Positions 18,495 through 27,202 of a DNA stretch of 64,000 nt are shown here, piece after piece (position 1 is the stretch's first letter; each line of letters opens with the position of its first letter). The notes under the pieces are model-generated. The model was not told the origin of the DNA. It made no database searches and worked only from the letters and a program-made list of their open reading frames with translations. Position numbers and translations under genes: made by a program. The DNA is from Paenibacillus sp. ACRRX (GTDB taxonomy: Bacteria; Bacillota; Bacilli; Paenibacillales; Paenibacillaceae), in assembly GCF_022346885.1 (NCBI RefSeq), contig NZ_JAKRNK010000003.1, forward strand, positions 186,001 to 250,000, written 5' to 3'.

Positions 18495-18808
18495 TGGCTT
18501 GGATCGCCCTTATCGTGGCTGGTCTATGTGAGGTTGCTGGTGTGCTTGCCATTAAGCGTGCGACTACGAACCCTCACTGGACCTCTTATGTATACATGGC
18601 GTTAACATTTGGCGTTAGCTTTTCCATGCTGTCATATGCTATGGAGAGCATTTCCATGGGGACCGCTTACGCCATCTGGACCGGTATCGGAACAGCAGGC
18701 AGCACTCTGCTTGGCATGTTTGTCTTTGGTGAGCAGAAGTCTGCCGTCAGAGTAGGATGTATTGCCTTAATTGTAGGTTCTGTAGTTGGATTAAAATTGA
18801 TTGCCTAG
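18494..18808 (+). CDS. ykkD: Small multidrug resistance subunit, YkkD-like
   Basis: 104 residues, four membrane segments, with the essential Glu in LIVAGLCEVAGVLAIKRA and the conserved GTAYAIWTGIGTAGSTLLGM. It is the likely partner of the preceding YkkC-like subunit, in antiparallel heterodimers that export guanidinium or other small cations by proton exchange. Its ATG overlaps the previous stop (TAATG), with AAAGGAG upstream, so translation is coupled. No guanidine-I riboswitch was seen in front of the operon; control is presumably by the TetR gene. Confidence 0.88.
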   Translation: MAWIALIVAGLCEVAGVLAIKRATTNPHWTSYVYMALTFGVSFSMLSYAMESISMGTAYAIWTGIGTAGSTLLGMFVFGEQKSAVRVGCIALIVGSVVGLKLIA

Positions 18809-18884
18809 TGCCTTATTTCTTAGCTATCAATAACCATCTTGCTCTTATGCGCAGCATAACCAATTCTTTCATTAAAGGATCAAC

Positions 18885-18925
18885 AAAAAAGACGGGTTCC
18901 CTAGATAACGGGTCCCGTCTTCTTG
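18885..18925. terminator. Bidirectional terminator between ykkD and the TorD-like gene
   Basis: AAGACGGG (18889-18896) pairs with CCCGTCTT (18914-18921). On the minus strand the stem is followed by six Ts, on the plus strand by a weaker CTTGTATG, so it serves the leftward gene best and the rightward operon partly. Confidence 0.75.
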
Positions 18926-18986
18926 TATGTGCATGCGTCGCTTATAAGGCGACGCACTGAGTTGTCCTTCATGCCAAGCTAGTCTG

Positions 18987-19655
18987 CTAGTTGGCAGCCC
19001 AAGCGGCTTCTTTCGCCAAGAAATCCTGCAACATAATGCCAACTGCGACATATACAGGATGCTTCGAATGCTGTTCCAGATCCTCCCCGAAACGAGCGGC
19101 CCAACGTTGCAAGTGCTCTCTAACAAATTCGCGTTGTCCATTCATATAACGATCATAACGCTCTGCTGTCATAACCGTGTTCAGCATCTTCTCAATGATA
19201 ACGGCCATAAATTCCAATTCGATTGCGATATGATCATCGGGTTCGCCATGCATCTTCTTAAAGTACAGGCTAAAATCGGCGTAAGTCTCGCGTACTTCTT
19301 GGGCGTAGGACTTCGGCAGCATCTGTTCTGAAGCGCGGTACATGGACTCGCATGGGGTAACTGGCAATTCGCCACCCCGGCTAAACAATCGCACGTACTC
19401 GTCGCGCATCGAAGAGAATACCGCATATAACTCGCTCAGCGACATCGACTTCAACCGTTCGCACAGCAGGCGAGCCCCCTCGGATATTTCAGACAATCGA
19501 GATAGTTCCGGATGATTCTGCCAAGACACAATCACTTCAAGCGTCGGTTGTTCTCCTAGAAAATCGACCAATAGTTGATAAGCAGCTTTCCGAGTTTCCA
19601 ATCTTTCAACGGCCTGTTCATTCCAGTGGGCTGGCTGTTCCGTCGTCGTTAGCAT
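18987..19655 (-). CDS. TorD/DmsD-family molybdoenzyme maturation chaperone
   Basis: 222 residues, all-helical. The family signature appears as LPVTPCESMYRASEQM around residues 97-112 and EPDDHIAIELEFMAVIIEKM around 140-158, matching the (S/P)-Y/C-E-S-x-Y and EPDDH/LxxELxFM elements of TorD-like proteins. Such chaperones bind the twin-arginine signal of a molybdopterin oxidoreductase and guide its folding. No such oxidoreductase gene is in the window, so the client is unknown. GGAGGGGAAGG precedes ATG. NarJ is a less likely alternative. Confidence 0.82.
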   Translation of the reverse strand: MLTTTEQPAHWNEQAVERLETRKAAYQLLVDFLGEQPTLEVIVSWQNHPELSRLSEISEGARLLCERLKSMSLSELYAVFSSMRDEYVRLFSRGGELPVTPCESMYRASEQMLPKSYAQEVRETYADFSLYFKKMHGEPDDHIAIELEFMAVIIEKMLNTVMTAERYDRYMNGQREFVREHLQRWAARFGEDLEQHSKHPVYVAVGIMLQDFLAKEAAWAAN

Positions 19656-20144
19656 CGTCCTTCCCCTCCGTAAAGTAAATCCTTTTTTCTTCCTTGCACT
19701 TCCATTTTCCCATATGTAAAGAGGGAAAACTGTGACAATTTGCAGACATTATGACCCCGGTGTGACATTGCTGTGAATCCCAGATCAACTTTAGATTATA
19801 CTGTTCTCAAAGTGATAAAAGTTCACCACTAAAATGATATAAATACAAGCTGCAACCTCTCTACAGGTTGCTTCATTCGGATCATAACTATTCCAGATCG
19901 TCCAGTCCAGAAATAGTCCCTGTCCATCTTGTTGCCGTTAAACCATTAGATCACCCGAAAACAATATAGTCTAATCTGACAAATTACCATACAAGTTGCC
20001 TATTACAAGTTACATATTATAAGACTGAATGCTTCCAATTTTACACTTCAGGTACAATCGCTTTCACGCAGGAAGATAATAACGATACAATAGAAGCTGC
20101 GTTCATCCATGTGTACAGCAAGCAGCTGAAAGGCAGGCGTTAAT
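19656..20144. other. Divergent intergenic region with hairpin and cre-like site
   Basis: No gene is seen in this 489-base gap between divergent genes. It contains a perfect 7-base hairpin (GCAACCT 19852-19858, AGGTTGC 19865-19871), three TGTGA motifs in direct orientation near 19731-19775, and a cre-like TACAATCGCTTTCA (20053-20066; one mismatch to the CcpA consensus read from the other strand) about 80 bases before the AraC gene. A TACAAT -10-like hexamer lies at 20086-20091 but its -35 is poor. Confidence 0.45.
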
Positions 20145-21092
20145 ATGAATACCCAGACCGTCTCCGCTTTTAAACGAGCCAATACGATCTTGAACCGAGC
20201 CACTGTGCAGCTATCCGGACCCGGCATTCGGTTAAAAGTACTTTACTGGGGTTTTATGCCAGAGCATTATGACAATACACCACACCGCCATTCCTTCTTT
20301 GAAGCCTGTTATGTCATGGAGGGACAAGGTATATATATGGAAGACGATCGAGAATATGAATTACTGGCAGGTACAGTGTTTCTGTCTCGACCGGGAAAAT
20401 GGCATCAGATACGGAGCAAAAATGGCATGGCACTCTGTTATGCAGCATTTGAGCTAATTGAGGAAGGAAGCACCCCCTCCTATATTCAAGCCTATCACCA
20501 TTTAGCTGAAAAGGGGGTGCCCGTCTTGCAGGATGCTGCCGCGAGTCCGACAGCCAATCTGTGGTCAACTATTGTCTCTATGTTCAAGGAGACGTCATCA
20601 TTCCCTGCACTGGCTGTGCACCATACCGCATTAACACTTCTAATTTCACTGCTACCGCTCCATGGCGGCGGTCAGGATACGTTAAGCGAGACAACCCAAG
20701 TAAAAAATGAGGGAAATCCTCTTTTTCGCCAAGCCAAGCTATTTATAGATGACAATATAAGTGAAAACTTAACACTTCAACTGGTCGCACAACATTTGCA
20801 CATTTCATCTCGACATTTAACACGCCTGTTTGCACAGGAGATGAATCAGACCTTTGTCCATTATATACAAGAACGGCGCGTGCAGCTGGCCGCAGAGATG
20901 CTGCTGCAGGAGGAACTAGAGATCAAAGACATCGCCTCCCGCTGCGGATTTGAATCCGTGCACTATTTTACCCGAGTATTTTCACGCAAGCTCGGTGTGG
21001 CACCTGCCCGTTTTCGTCGTGCCCAGTTCACGGAAGGGAGATCAGGCTCTCAGCACTTTCCAGCACCGCCATCAACCCCCACCTCAACATAA
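20145..21092 (+). CDS. AraC-family transcriptional regulator with cupin sensor domain
   Basis: 315 residues. The N-terminal part is a cupin-like ligand domain (HRHSFFEACYVMEGQGIYMED, with following LLAGTVFLSRPGKWHQI), and the C-terminal 100 residues hold two AraC helix-turn-helix motifs: LVAQHLHISSRHLTRLFAQE and IKDIASRCGFESVHYFTRVF. It stands just before the isomerase, kinase and GH38-like genes, all in the same direction, and is probably their activator responding to a sugar. Ribosome binding site AAAGGCAGG is moderate. Confidence 0.9.
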   Translation: MNTQTVSAFKRANTILNRATVQLSGPGIRLKVLYWGFMPEHYDNTPHRHSFFEACYVMEGQGIYMEDDREYELLAGTVFLSRPGKWHQIRSKNGMALCYAAFELIEEGSTPSYIQAYHHLAEKGVPVLQDAAASPTANLWSTIVSMFKETSSFPALAVHHTALTLLISLLPLHGGGQDTLSETTQVKNEGNPLFRQAKLFIDDNISENLTLQLVAQHLHISSRHLTRLFAQEMNQTFVHYIQERRVQLAAEMLLQEELEIKDIASRCGFESVHYFTRVFSRKLGVAPARFRRAQFTEGRSGSQHFPAPPSTPTST

Positions 21093-21204
21093 AGAGGTCC
21101 TGATCGTACAAAAGGCATACTTGTTTGTGTAAATACGCCTCTGTATCCGCTGTTTACAATAAGAGCATAACAACATGCGCTTGGCGGAAATGGAGGCGTT
21201 CACC

Positions 21205-23286
21205 GTGCCAGCAGCCTATCAAGGACAGTTACCAACACGTCCCTTTCAGACCTATCCCTTTAACATCGTACACCTAAGTCAGTATAATTCGGCATGCCAA
21301 CAAGGCGAAAATGAGACTAATGCCACCTTTCATTCCGGTCATAACTCGAAATGCATAACTGTAGGCTATCAGGAATGGGCCGAATCTGTCGTTCAATCCT
21401 TTAATACTGAATCCGTCATCCAAGCGACAACTGCATACAACCATCACAGCACCACTACGCAGTCAGAGAGCAATGACAACCGCTCAAGCCGCTGTAGACT
21501 CATTATGGATGGTACTCATGGAGCTGATTTTGATGCGGCTCTAAATGCCTTGTATGAGGTTAGCACGCATCGTGGCATTTCCGTGGTTACTTTCTGTACG
21601 TACGACTATATGAAGAGCTCGAGTCAACTGAAGCGTCAATTCAAGCGATATCTGACAGACAACCGCGCATTTGGATATATGGCTGCAGACGTCTCAGTCC
21701 ATGATTATTTTCGTGATACGGCCCGAAACGAATGGCAGTCCGATGTAGATGCCAAATTACAAACCCACAACACATGTGCACTAGATTCTGCTAAGTGTAC
21801 GGGACTAGCTGCCCCAGAACATCAGGCCGATAATGCAGACCCAAATACACTGCTTGTTATTTACGGCCCAGGCGCACTTTGGCTGCAGGCAGAATCTTGT
21901 ACCGCGACAGCGGCCAGCTTAACCTGCTATTTGGATTTATCCCGAGAGAATCAGCAACTGCTGCATAAGCAAGGCATGGGCAGTCTTGGTATAGACGGTT
22001 CAGTAGACTCTGTCACTACCTACAAGGAAGCACTTTTTCTGGAGTGGCCAGTATGGGAGCGATACCGCAAAGAGCATCTTGCTGCATTTCATACTTATGT
22101 AGATATGAATGATTGCACAGCCCCTGTTGCTGTCCCTACTCCTATGCTAATGGCAATGCTGCACGAGGCTGCACGGCAGCCATTTAGAGTGAAGCCGTTT
22201 TTTGCCTCCGGTATATGGGGCGGGCAATATTTAAAAGAGCTGTGCAGTCTACCAAAGGAGTGGCCAAACTGTGCATGGAGTTTTGAGCCGATTGCACCGG
22301 AAAACACACTCCTGCTTAGGTATGGCGACTATACAATTGAAGTACCGTTTACAATTATGCTGCAAGCAGAAGCTTTGGCTGTATTGGGACCACGAAATGT
22401 AGAATTGTTCGGTGATTATTTCCCGATTCGCTTTAACTATTTGGATACCATTGACGGTGATCGCTTGTCCTTACAAGTTCACCCGAAGCAGCCTTACGTG
22501 GAGTCTGAATTTAACGAGACTATGACACAGCAAGAATCCTACTACATGATGGAACAGAAGCCCGACTCCACACCAAAGGTTATACTTGGCCTGCAAGATG
22601 GTGTCACAGGTCAACAACTGCTGAAGGCAGTAGATGAAGCGCATGCCACTCAGGTACCGCTGGGACTGGAAGATTACGTAAATGAGTGGGCAGCCACAAA
22701 AGGGGATCTGTTCCTGATTCCGCCTGGCGCTGTGCACAGCTCGGGCCGGGATAATCTGGTGTTGGAGATTTCATCAACGACGTGGTGGTTCACGTTTAAG
22801 ATATATGATTATTTGCGGTTGGACAAGGATGGTCTGCCACGGCCGATTAACCGGGAACATGCTGCTTGTAATATCGACGATAGCATTAATACGACGATGG
22901 CACGCCAAGAGCTGATTGCTAAGCCTGTCGTACATCGCACACAAGGGGCCAATGTAGAAGAGCTGCTCGCTGAACGCGACGATTTGCTGTTTCAGGTGCG
23001 GCGGCTGAAGCTCGCCGATACATGGAACGACGACACAGAGGATGCATTTGTGATGCTAAATCTCGTTGAAGGCGAACGTGTCCGCTTGATACCGGAAGCG
23101 GATGCATCGAAGACTGTGGAGTGGGGTTATGCCGAGGCTTATATCGTGCCAGCCAGTGTTGGACGTTATCGTTTGGAAAATGCAGGTGAGGCGCCATGTA
23201 CACTCATCCGTGCGCAAGTGGCTCCAAGTTGGCGCACGCCGCTGCTTCCTCACGGCTGGCACCATGGCCATGAGGTAAGGGAATGA
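21205..23286 (+). CDS. Phosphomannose isomerase (class I) with long N-terminal extension
   Basis: About 693 residues, twice the size of ordinary ManA. GTG at 21205 is chosen: TGGAGG stands eight bases before it, while the ATG at 21175 has no site. The C-terminal part (about 320-690) is a class I mannose-6-phosphate isomerase: GIWGGQYLKEL, the metal-binding LQVHPKQPYVE near residue 425, PPGAVHSSG with its metal His, and a C-terminal beta barrel. The first 310 residues are not ManA; segments such as RLIMDGTHGADFDAAL and LLVIYGPGALWL recall a nucleoside-kinase-like alpha/beta fold, but no Walker A is present. It would convert mannose-6-phosphate to fructose-6-phosphate. Its stop overlaps the ROK kinase start. 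Confidence 0.85.
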   Translation: MPAAYQGQLPTRPFQTYPFNIVHLSQYNSACQQGENETNATFHSGHNSKCITVGYQEWAESVVQSFNTESVIQATTAYNHHSTTTQSESNDNRSSRCRLIMDGTHGADFDAALNALYEVSTHRGISVVTFCTYDYMKSSSQLKRQFKRYLTDNRAFGYMAADVSVHDYFRDTARNEWQSDVDAKLQTHNTCALDSAKCTGLAAPEHQADNADPNTLLVIYGPGALWLQAESCTATAASLTCYLDLSRENQQLLHKQGMGSLGIDGSVDSVTTYKEALFLEWPVWERYRKEHLAAFHTYVDMNDCTAPVAVPTPMLMAMLHEAARQPFRVKPFFASGIWGGQYLKELCSLPKEWPNCAWSFEPIAPENTLLLRYGDYTIEVPFTIMLQAEALAVLGPRNVELFGDYFPIRFNYLDTIDGDRLSLQVHPKQPYVESEFNETMTQQESYYMMEQKPDSTPKVILGLQDGVTGQQLLKAVDEAHATQVPLGLEDYVNEWAATKGDLFLIPPGAVHSSGRDNLVLEISSTTWWFTFKIYDYLRLDKDGLPRPINREHAACNIDDSINTTMARQELIAKPVVHRTQGANVEELLAERDDLLFQVRRLKLADTWNDDTEDAFVMLNLVEGERVRLIPEADASKTVEWGYAEAYIVPASVGRYRLENAGEAPCTLIRAQVAPSWRTPLLPHGWHHGHEVRE

Positions 23287-24422
23287 CCGCGTCTTTGCAT
23301 CAAGCCTCGCCTGTGCGTACAGTCACGTTGGCTCTTGATGCTGGAGGCACAACACTTAAGGCAGCATTGCTCGAAGAAGGCCGCTTGCTGCCTCATTTGC
23401 GAATCGTACAGCCATCCCGTTCAGAGCGGGAAACACATGTAATAATAGCAAGTCTTGCCAACGCATGCATCGAACTACTGGGGTCGTATGAGGCGACACG
23501 TCATACCTCACGCGCCAGCTCTACACACGATGAGGCTAACGTTGCAGCTGCCGAGCGGGCTCCAATTAGCGCACGCCAGAAAGCCCCTAGCCGAACAAGC
23601 GACAGTGCTTCCGCTAGACCATGCAGACCTTACGATCAAACCAAAGCTTGTAGCATCATCCGCGAAGCCCCGTTACGGCCCGCGGCGCCAAGCTATAAGG
23701 TACGTATCGGCTTTGCCTTTCCTGGGCCGTTCGATTACGAGAACGGCGTCGCCTTGCTGCAAGGCGTAAGCAAGTATGAGCGCCTATACGGAATGAACGT
23801 CGGCGAGCTGCTGCAACGCGAACTTCGACGGCGCGCTTCTCTGCGAGCTGCACCAGCGTGGATGCGGAGGCTGGCTGAAGCGGACATCCGCTTCGCGAAC
23901 GATGCCTCGCTGTTCGCGCTTGGCGTGAGCCGCCTATACCCGTCCGAGCGGCTTATCTGCCTGACGCTTGGCACGGGGATAGGCTCTGGATTTGTCGACC
24001 ACGGCAAGCTGGTGGCCGGCCGCGACGGAGTGCCGCCAAGCGGCATGCTGTATGCAGAGCGCTACCGCAATGCCGCGGTTGACGAGCAGTTCGGCCGACG
24101 CGGCATAATCGCGCTCGCCGACATGTACGGCGCACGCCATGCGCAGCAGGACGTGCATGAGCTTGCATCAGCAGCCCGCATCGGCGACAAGCGGGCTGCC
24201 GATGCTTGGGCCGAGTACGGATTCCACCTCGGCCGCATGCTTGCGCCGTATGCGGCGCGCTTTAAGCCAAACCGCCTCATACTGGGCGGGCAGATTGCCA
24301 AGAGCTGCGACCTGTGGCTTCCATATCTGGAAGTCAGCCTTGGCAATCAGGGTACTGTCGTTACGCATCAAGGTGACCTGATGGAGCATGTTTTTGAGGG
24401 TATAGAGCTCCTATTCCCATAA
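23283..24422 (+). CDS. Divergent ROK-family sugar kinase
   Basis: 379 residues, longer than the usual 300. ROK core elements: phosphate loop LALDAGGTTLKAALL (17-31), FAFPGPFDYENG, the catalytic Asp in FANDASLFALG (about 206) and LTLGTGIGSGFV. Two oddities: a low-complexity insertion of about 65 residues rich in Ala, Arg, Ser and Thr (roughly 70-137), and absence of the family zinc-site sequence (GH plus CxCGxxGC). ATGA overlap with the isomerase gene implies coupled translation and a joint pathway, so mannose is the likely substrate; N-acetylmannosamine or another hexose is possible. The 3' two thirds are clearly GC-richer than the neighbours. Confidence 0.82.
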   Translation: MTASLHQASPVRTVTLALDAGGTTLKAALLEEGRLLPHLRIVQPSRSERETHVIIASLANACIELLGSYEATRHTSRASSTHDEANVAAAERAPISARQKAPSRTSDSASARPCRPYDQTKACSIIREAPLRPAAPSYKVRIGFAFPGPFDYENGVALLQGVSKYERLYGMNVGELLQRELRRRASLRAAPAWMRRLAEADIRFANDASLFALGVSRLYPSERLICLTLGTGIGSGFVDHGKLVAGRDGVPPSGMLYAERYRNAAVDEQFGRRGIIALADMYGARHAQQDVHELASAARIGDKRAADAWAEYGFHLGRMLAPYAARFKPNRLILGGQIAKSCDLWLPYLEVSLGNQGTVVTHQGDLMEHVFEGIELLFP

Positions 24423-24541
24423 CCGGACTTTTAGTCGCAAGCTTAATTCTAAATGGGGACGATTTTGATTCCTAGACCGCACGCTACTGTACACTACAGC
24501 ACAAAGCTGAACTAACCCTAAATGAAAAGGAGTGCATCACC

Positions 24542-27049
24542 ATGGACTTAATACAGCAAATTAAACAAACATCTATCCAGCAACCATCACGCCCTTGGAC
24601 GATATATGCTATTCATCATTCTCATACTGATATCGGGTATACCGAACGCCAAGAAAAGATCGAACAATATCATGTCGACTTTATTCGTCAAGCACTTCGT
24701 GTGGTTACCTCTGCCCACGATGGAAGCAAGCCAGAGTGGAAAGGTTTCCGTTGGACTTGCGAAACATTCTGGGCCGTCGAACGCTTCCTAGAAGAAGCAT
24801 CACCCGCAGAACAGCAAAGCTTTGCTGATGCTGTATTACGGGGAGACATTGAGCTCTCCGGCACTTATTTGAACATGACGGAACTGCCTGATTATGACTT
24901 ATTGCAGCGCATACACAGCAAGGCCCAAGCATATGCCGCATCCATCGGGCACACGATTGATAGTGCCATGACAGCCGATATCAACGGATATAGCTGGGGC
25001 TACGCACAGAGTCTGCTGGATAATGGGATCCAGCACTTATTCTCCTGTATTCATACGCATCACGGCATGTATGCGCTTGGCCGTAAGCAGCAGCCGTTCT
25101 GGTGGGAAACCGCTGCAGGCAATAAGCTGCTCGTATGGAATGGCGAGCATTACATGTTTGGTAATGAGCTTGGCCTTTGCCCGGATGCGCTTGGCAAATA
25201 CATGATTCAAGATGAATTCCAGCATCAGCTCTATGAAAATAAAGACACGCACGACCAATTGGCCCGTATCCGCCTTAACCGTTACGTGTGTCAGCTTGAG
25301 GCCGAACAATATCCTTTCTCCTTCGTGCCTGTGATGTTGTCAGGACTGGCGACGGATAATGGTGCCCCTAACTCTGCGATAGCGGACTGGATCTCGGAAT
25401 GGAATACACAATTCGGTGATTCAATTCGCATCGAAATGACAACGTTATCTGCCTTCTTCGCTCGCTTGAAGCAGGAGAACTTAACCCAATTGCCAGTGCA
25501 TCGCGGAGACTGGCCCGATTGGTGGTCGGATGGCGTCAGCTCTACTGCCATGCACACACAAATATACCGTGATGCGCAAAGAACACTGCGCAAAGTTAAA
25601 CGTCTAGACCCTGACCGTGCAGCTGTTACCGATCAAGAAATCGGAGCAGCGGAGCAGGCACTTATCATGTACGCCGAACATACCTGGGGCTATCACTCGT
25701 CCATCTATGAACCTTGGCATCCAAATGTCCAACTGCTAGAAGTCCGCAAGCAGACCAACGCCGCTGAGGCCAGTCGATTAGCATACCGTGCGTTGGACAA
25801 GGCTCTGTTGGCCCAAGGGACGTCAACACTGTACCCCAATCGTCCTTACCGCTATCGTGTCGTGAATTTGGCGGATACTACAGCAAGAGATATGATCACG
25901 TTGTCACTGGATGGCTGGGAACCTGCTCATTTCCCGCACGGTCTGGAGGTTGTATGTGAGGAAACTGGCAAGGTATTGCCGCATCAAGCCCCTCACCAAC
26001 AGTCCATTATAGTGGACATTGAGCTGCAGGCAAAAGGAGAATGCACGCTAGCTTTGCGAGCAAGGCAGGACAGCAGCAAGCCCGTTGGATCAATGACGTC
26101 CAATACTCGTTTAATGGGCAGTGATCGAGTCTACGACATGGAGGATATGTTCCCGAAAGTGACGGCAGCAGATGCAGCGCTGCCTATCCATGTGACACAG
26201 CATGGTGTGGAATCTCCCTATATACACATAAAGTGGCAAGAAGGCACAGGCATTATGTCTTGGTACAACAAAGAGACAGAGCAAGAAATGCTGCGATCTG
26301 ACCGGAACTACAATGCCTTTACGCCCATTTACGAGGTGACACCACCCGACAACGAAGTGGACCCCTCACAAGTCTGGGCAGTCCGGAGTCAAATGGGACG
26401 CAACCGCAAAGGTATAAAAGTGAAGCGGTCAGTCGGACAATTAGTCCGCATACGCACCTTGGAGAACGGACCTCTTTACGCAACGGTTGAGCTACTGTAC
26501 AAGGTAGAGGGTATGAGCTATTATGCGTTGTTCCTTAAAGTACATGCGTGTTCCAATCGTGTGGATGTCTCCATAAGACTGCACAAAGATAGCGTATGGA
26601 ATCCGGAGAACGTCTATGTGGCGCTCCCATTCACGAGCGGTAACGCAGCTGAAGACACCGTGTATGCTGACAAGGCAGGCGTACTTGTACGTCCATGGAT
26701 CGATCAGCTGCCAGGCACTTGTCTTGACTACTCGTGCATTCAAGAGGGTATCGCTTGGCAGGATGCATCCAACACACTGCTGCTGGGAACACCCGATACA
26801 CCTCTCATACAATGGGGATCGTTGGAGTATGGTCGCCGGCTCGTCCATTCCCAACAGCCTGCAAATGCGAAGCCGGAAACTTATGCATGGCTGATGACCA
26901 ACTACTGGGAAACAAACTTTAAGGCTACGCTCGGCGGATTCTATGAATTCCGCTACCTGGTATCTTCAAGGATCGGCTTAGAGACGTCTAATATCAAGCC
27001 GATGCTTGATTCCTTAACGAGCGGAATTCTCGTATCACGCGTCCATTAA
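24542..27049 (+). CDS. GH38-like alpha-mannosidase-related protein
   Basis: 835 residues. The N-terminus aligns by eye with GH38 alpha-mannosidases: HSHTDIGYT (26-34) in place of HTHWDREW, and ADINGYSWG with D146 in place of the nucleophile motif PDSFG. A later metal-type His is in HTWGYHSS. The middle and C-terminal parts match the beta-sandwich region of GH38 in length. It lacks the tryptophan and arginine of the canonical first motif, so substrate may differ from simple alpha-mannosides (possibly other glycosides). No signal peptide, so it acts in the cytoplasm. AAAAGGAG precedes ATG. Last gene of the AraC-isomerase-kinase group; a strong terminator follows. Confidence 0.82.
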   Translation: MDLIQQIKQTSIQQPSRPWTIYAIHHSHTDIGYTERQEKIEQYHVDFIRQALRVVTSAHDGSKPEWKGFRWTCETFWAVERFLEEASPAEQQSFADAVLRGDIELSGTYLNMTELPDYDLLQRIHSKAQAYAASIGHTIDSAMTADINGYSWGYAQSLLDNGIQHLFSCIHTHHGMYALGRKQQPFWWETAAGNKLLVWNGEHYMFGNELGLCPDALGKYMIQDEFQHQLYENKDTHDQLARIRLNRYVCQLEAEQYPFSFVPVMLSGLATDNGAPNSAIADWISEWNTQFGDSIRIEMTTLSAFFARLKQENLTQLPVHRGDWPDWWSDGVSSTAMHTQIYRDAQRTLRKVKRLDPDRAAVTDQEIGAAEQALIMYAEHTWGYHSSIYEPWHPNVQLLEVRKQTNAAEASRLAYRALDKALLAQGTSTLYPNRPYRYRVVNLADTTARDMITLSLDGWEPAHFPHGLEVVCEETGKVLPHQAPHQQSIIVDIELQAKGECTLALRARQDSSKPVGSMTSNTRLMGSDRVYDMEDMFPKVTAADAALPIHVTQHGVESPYIHIKWQEGTGIMSWYNKETEQEMLRSDRNYNAFTPIYEVTPPDNEVDPSQVWAVRSQMGRNRKGIKVKRSVGQLVRIRTLENGPLYATVELLYKVEGMSYYALFLKVHACSNRVDVSIRLHKDSVWNPENVYVALPFTSGNAAEDTVYADKAGVLVRPWIDQLPGTCLDYSCIQEGIAWQDASNTLLLGTPDTPLIQWGSLEYGRRLVHSQQPANAKPETYAWLMTNYWETNFKATLGGFYEFRYLVSSRIGLETSNIKPMLDSLTSGILVSRVH

Positions 27050-27072
27050 GGCAGCCCTGCTGCTAAACAAAT

Positions 27073-27122
27073 AGACCGCCCTTCTTACCTGCTAGAGATA
27101 AGAAGAGCGGTCTGTCTTTTAT
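27073..27122 (+). terminator. Terminator of the first mannoside operon
   Basis: AGACCGC (27073-27079) pairs with GCGGTCT (27107-27113) with further inner pairing CTTCTTA/TAAGAAG, followed by TCTTTTATTT on the plus strand. Confidence 0.85.
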
Positions 27123-27202
27123 TTAAGAATTAAGCATGAATTACAGAATCATGATCATCACAATTCTATAAACCTGAAGTCTGATGATCAGGCAAATTCA
27201 GC

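Noticed and set aside
23700-24350. GC-rich segment as a recent transfer
   Set aside because: Similar GC rise occurs in sdaAA and the last ABC ATPase, so composition varies across native genes here.
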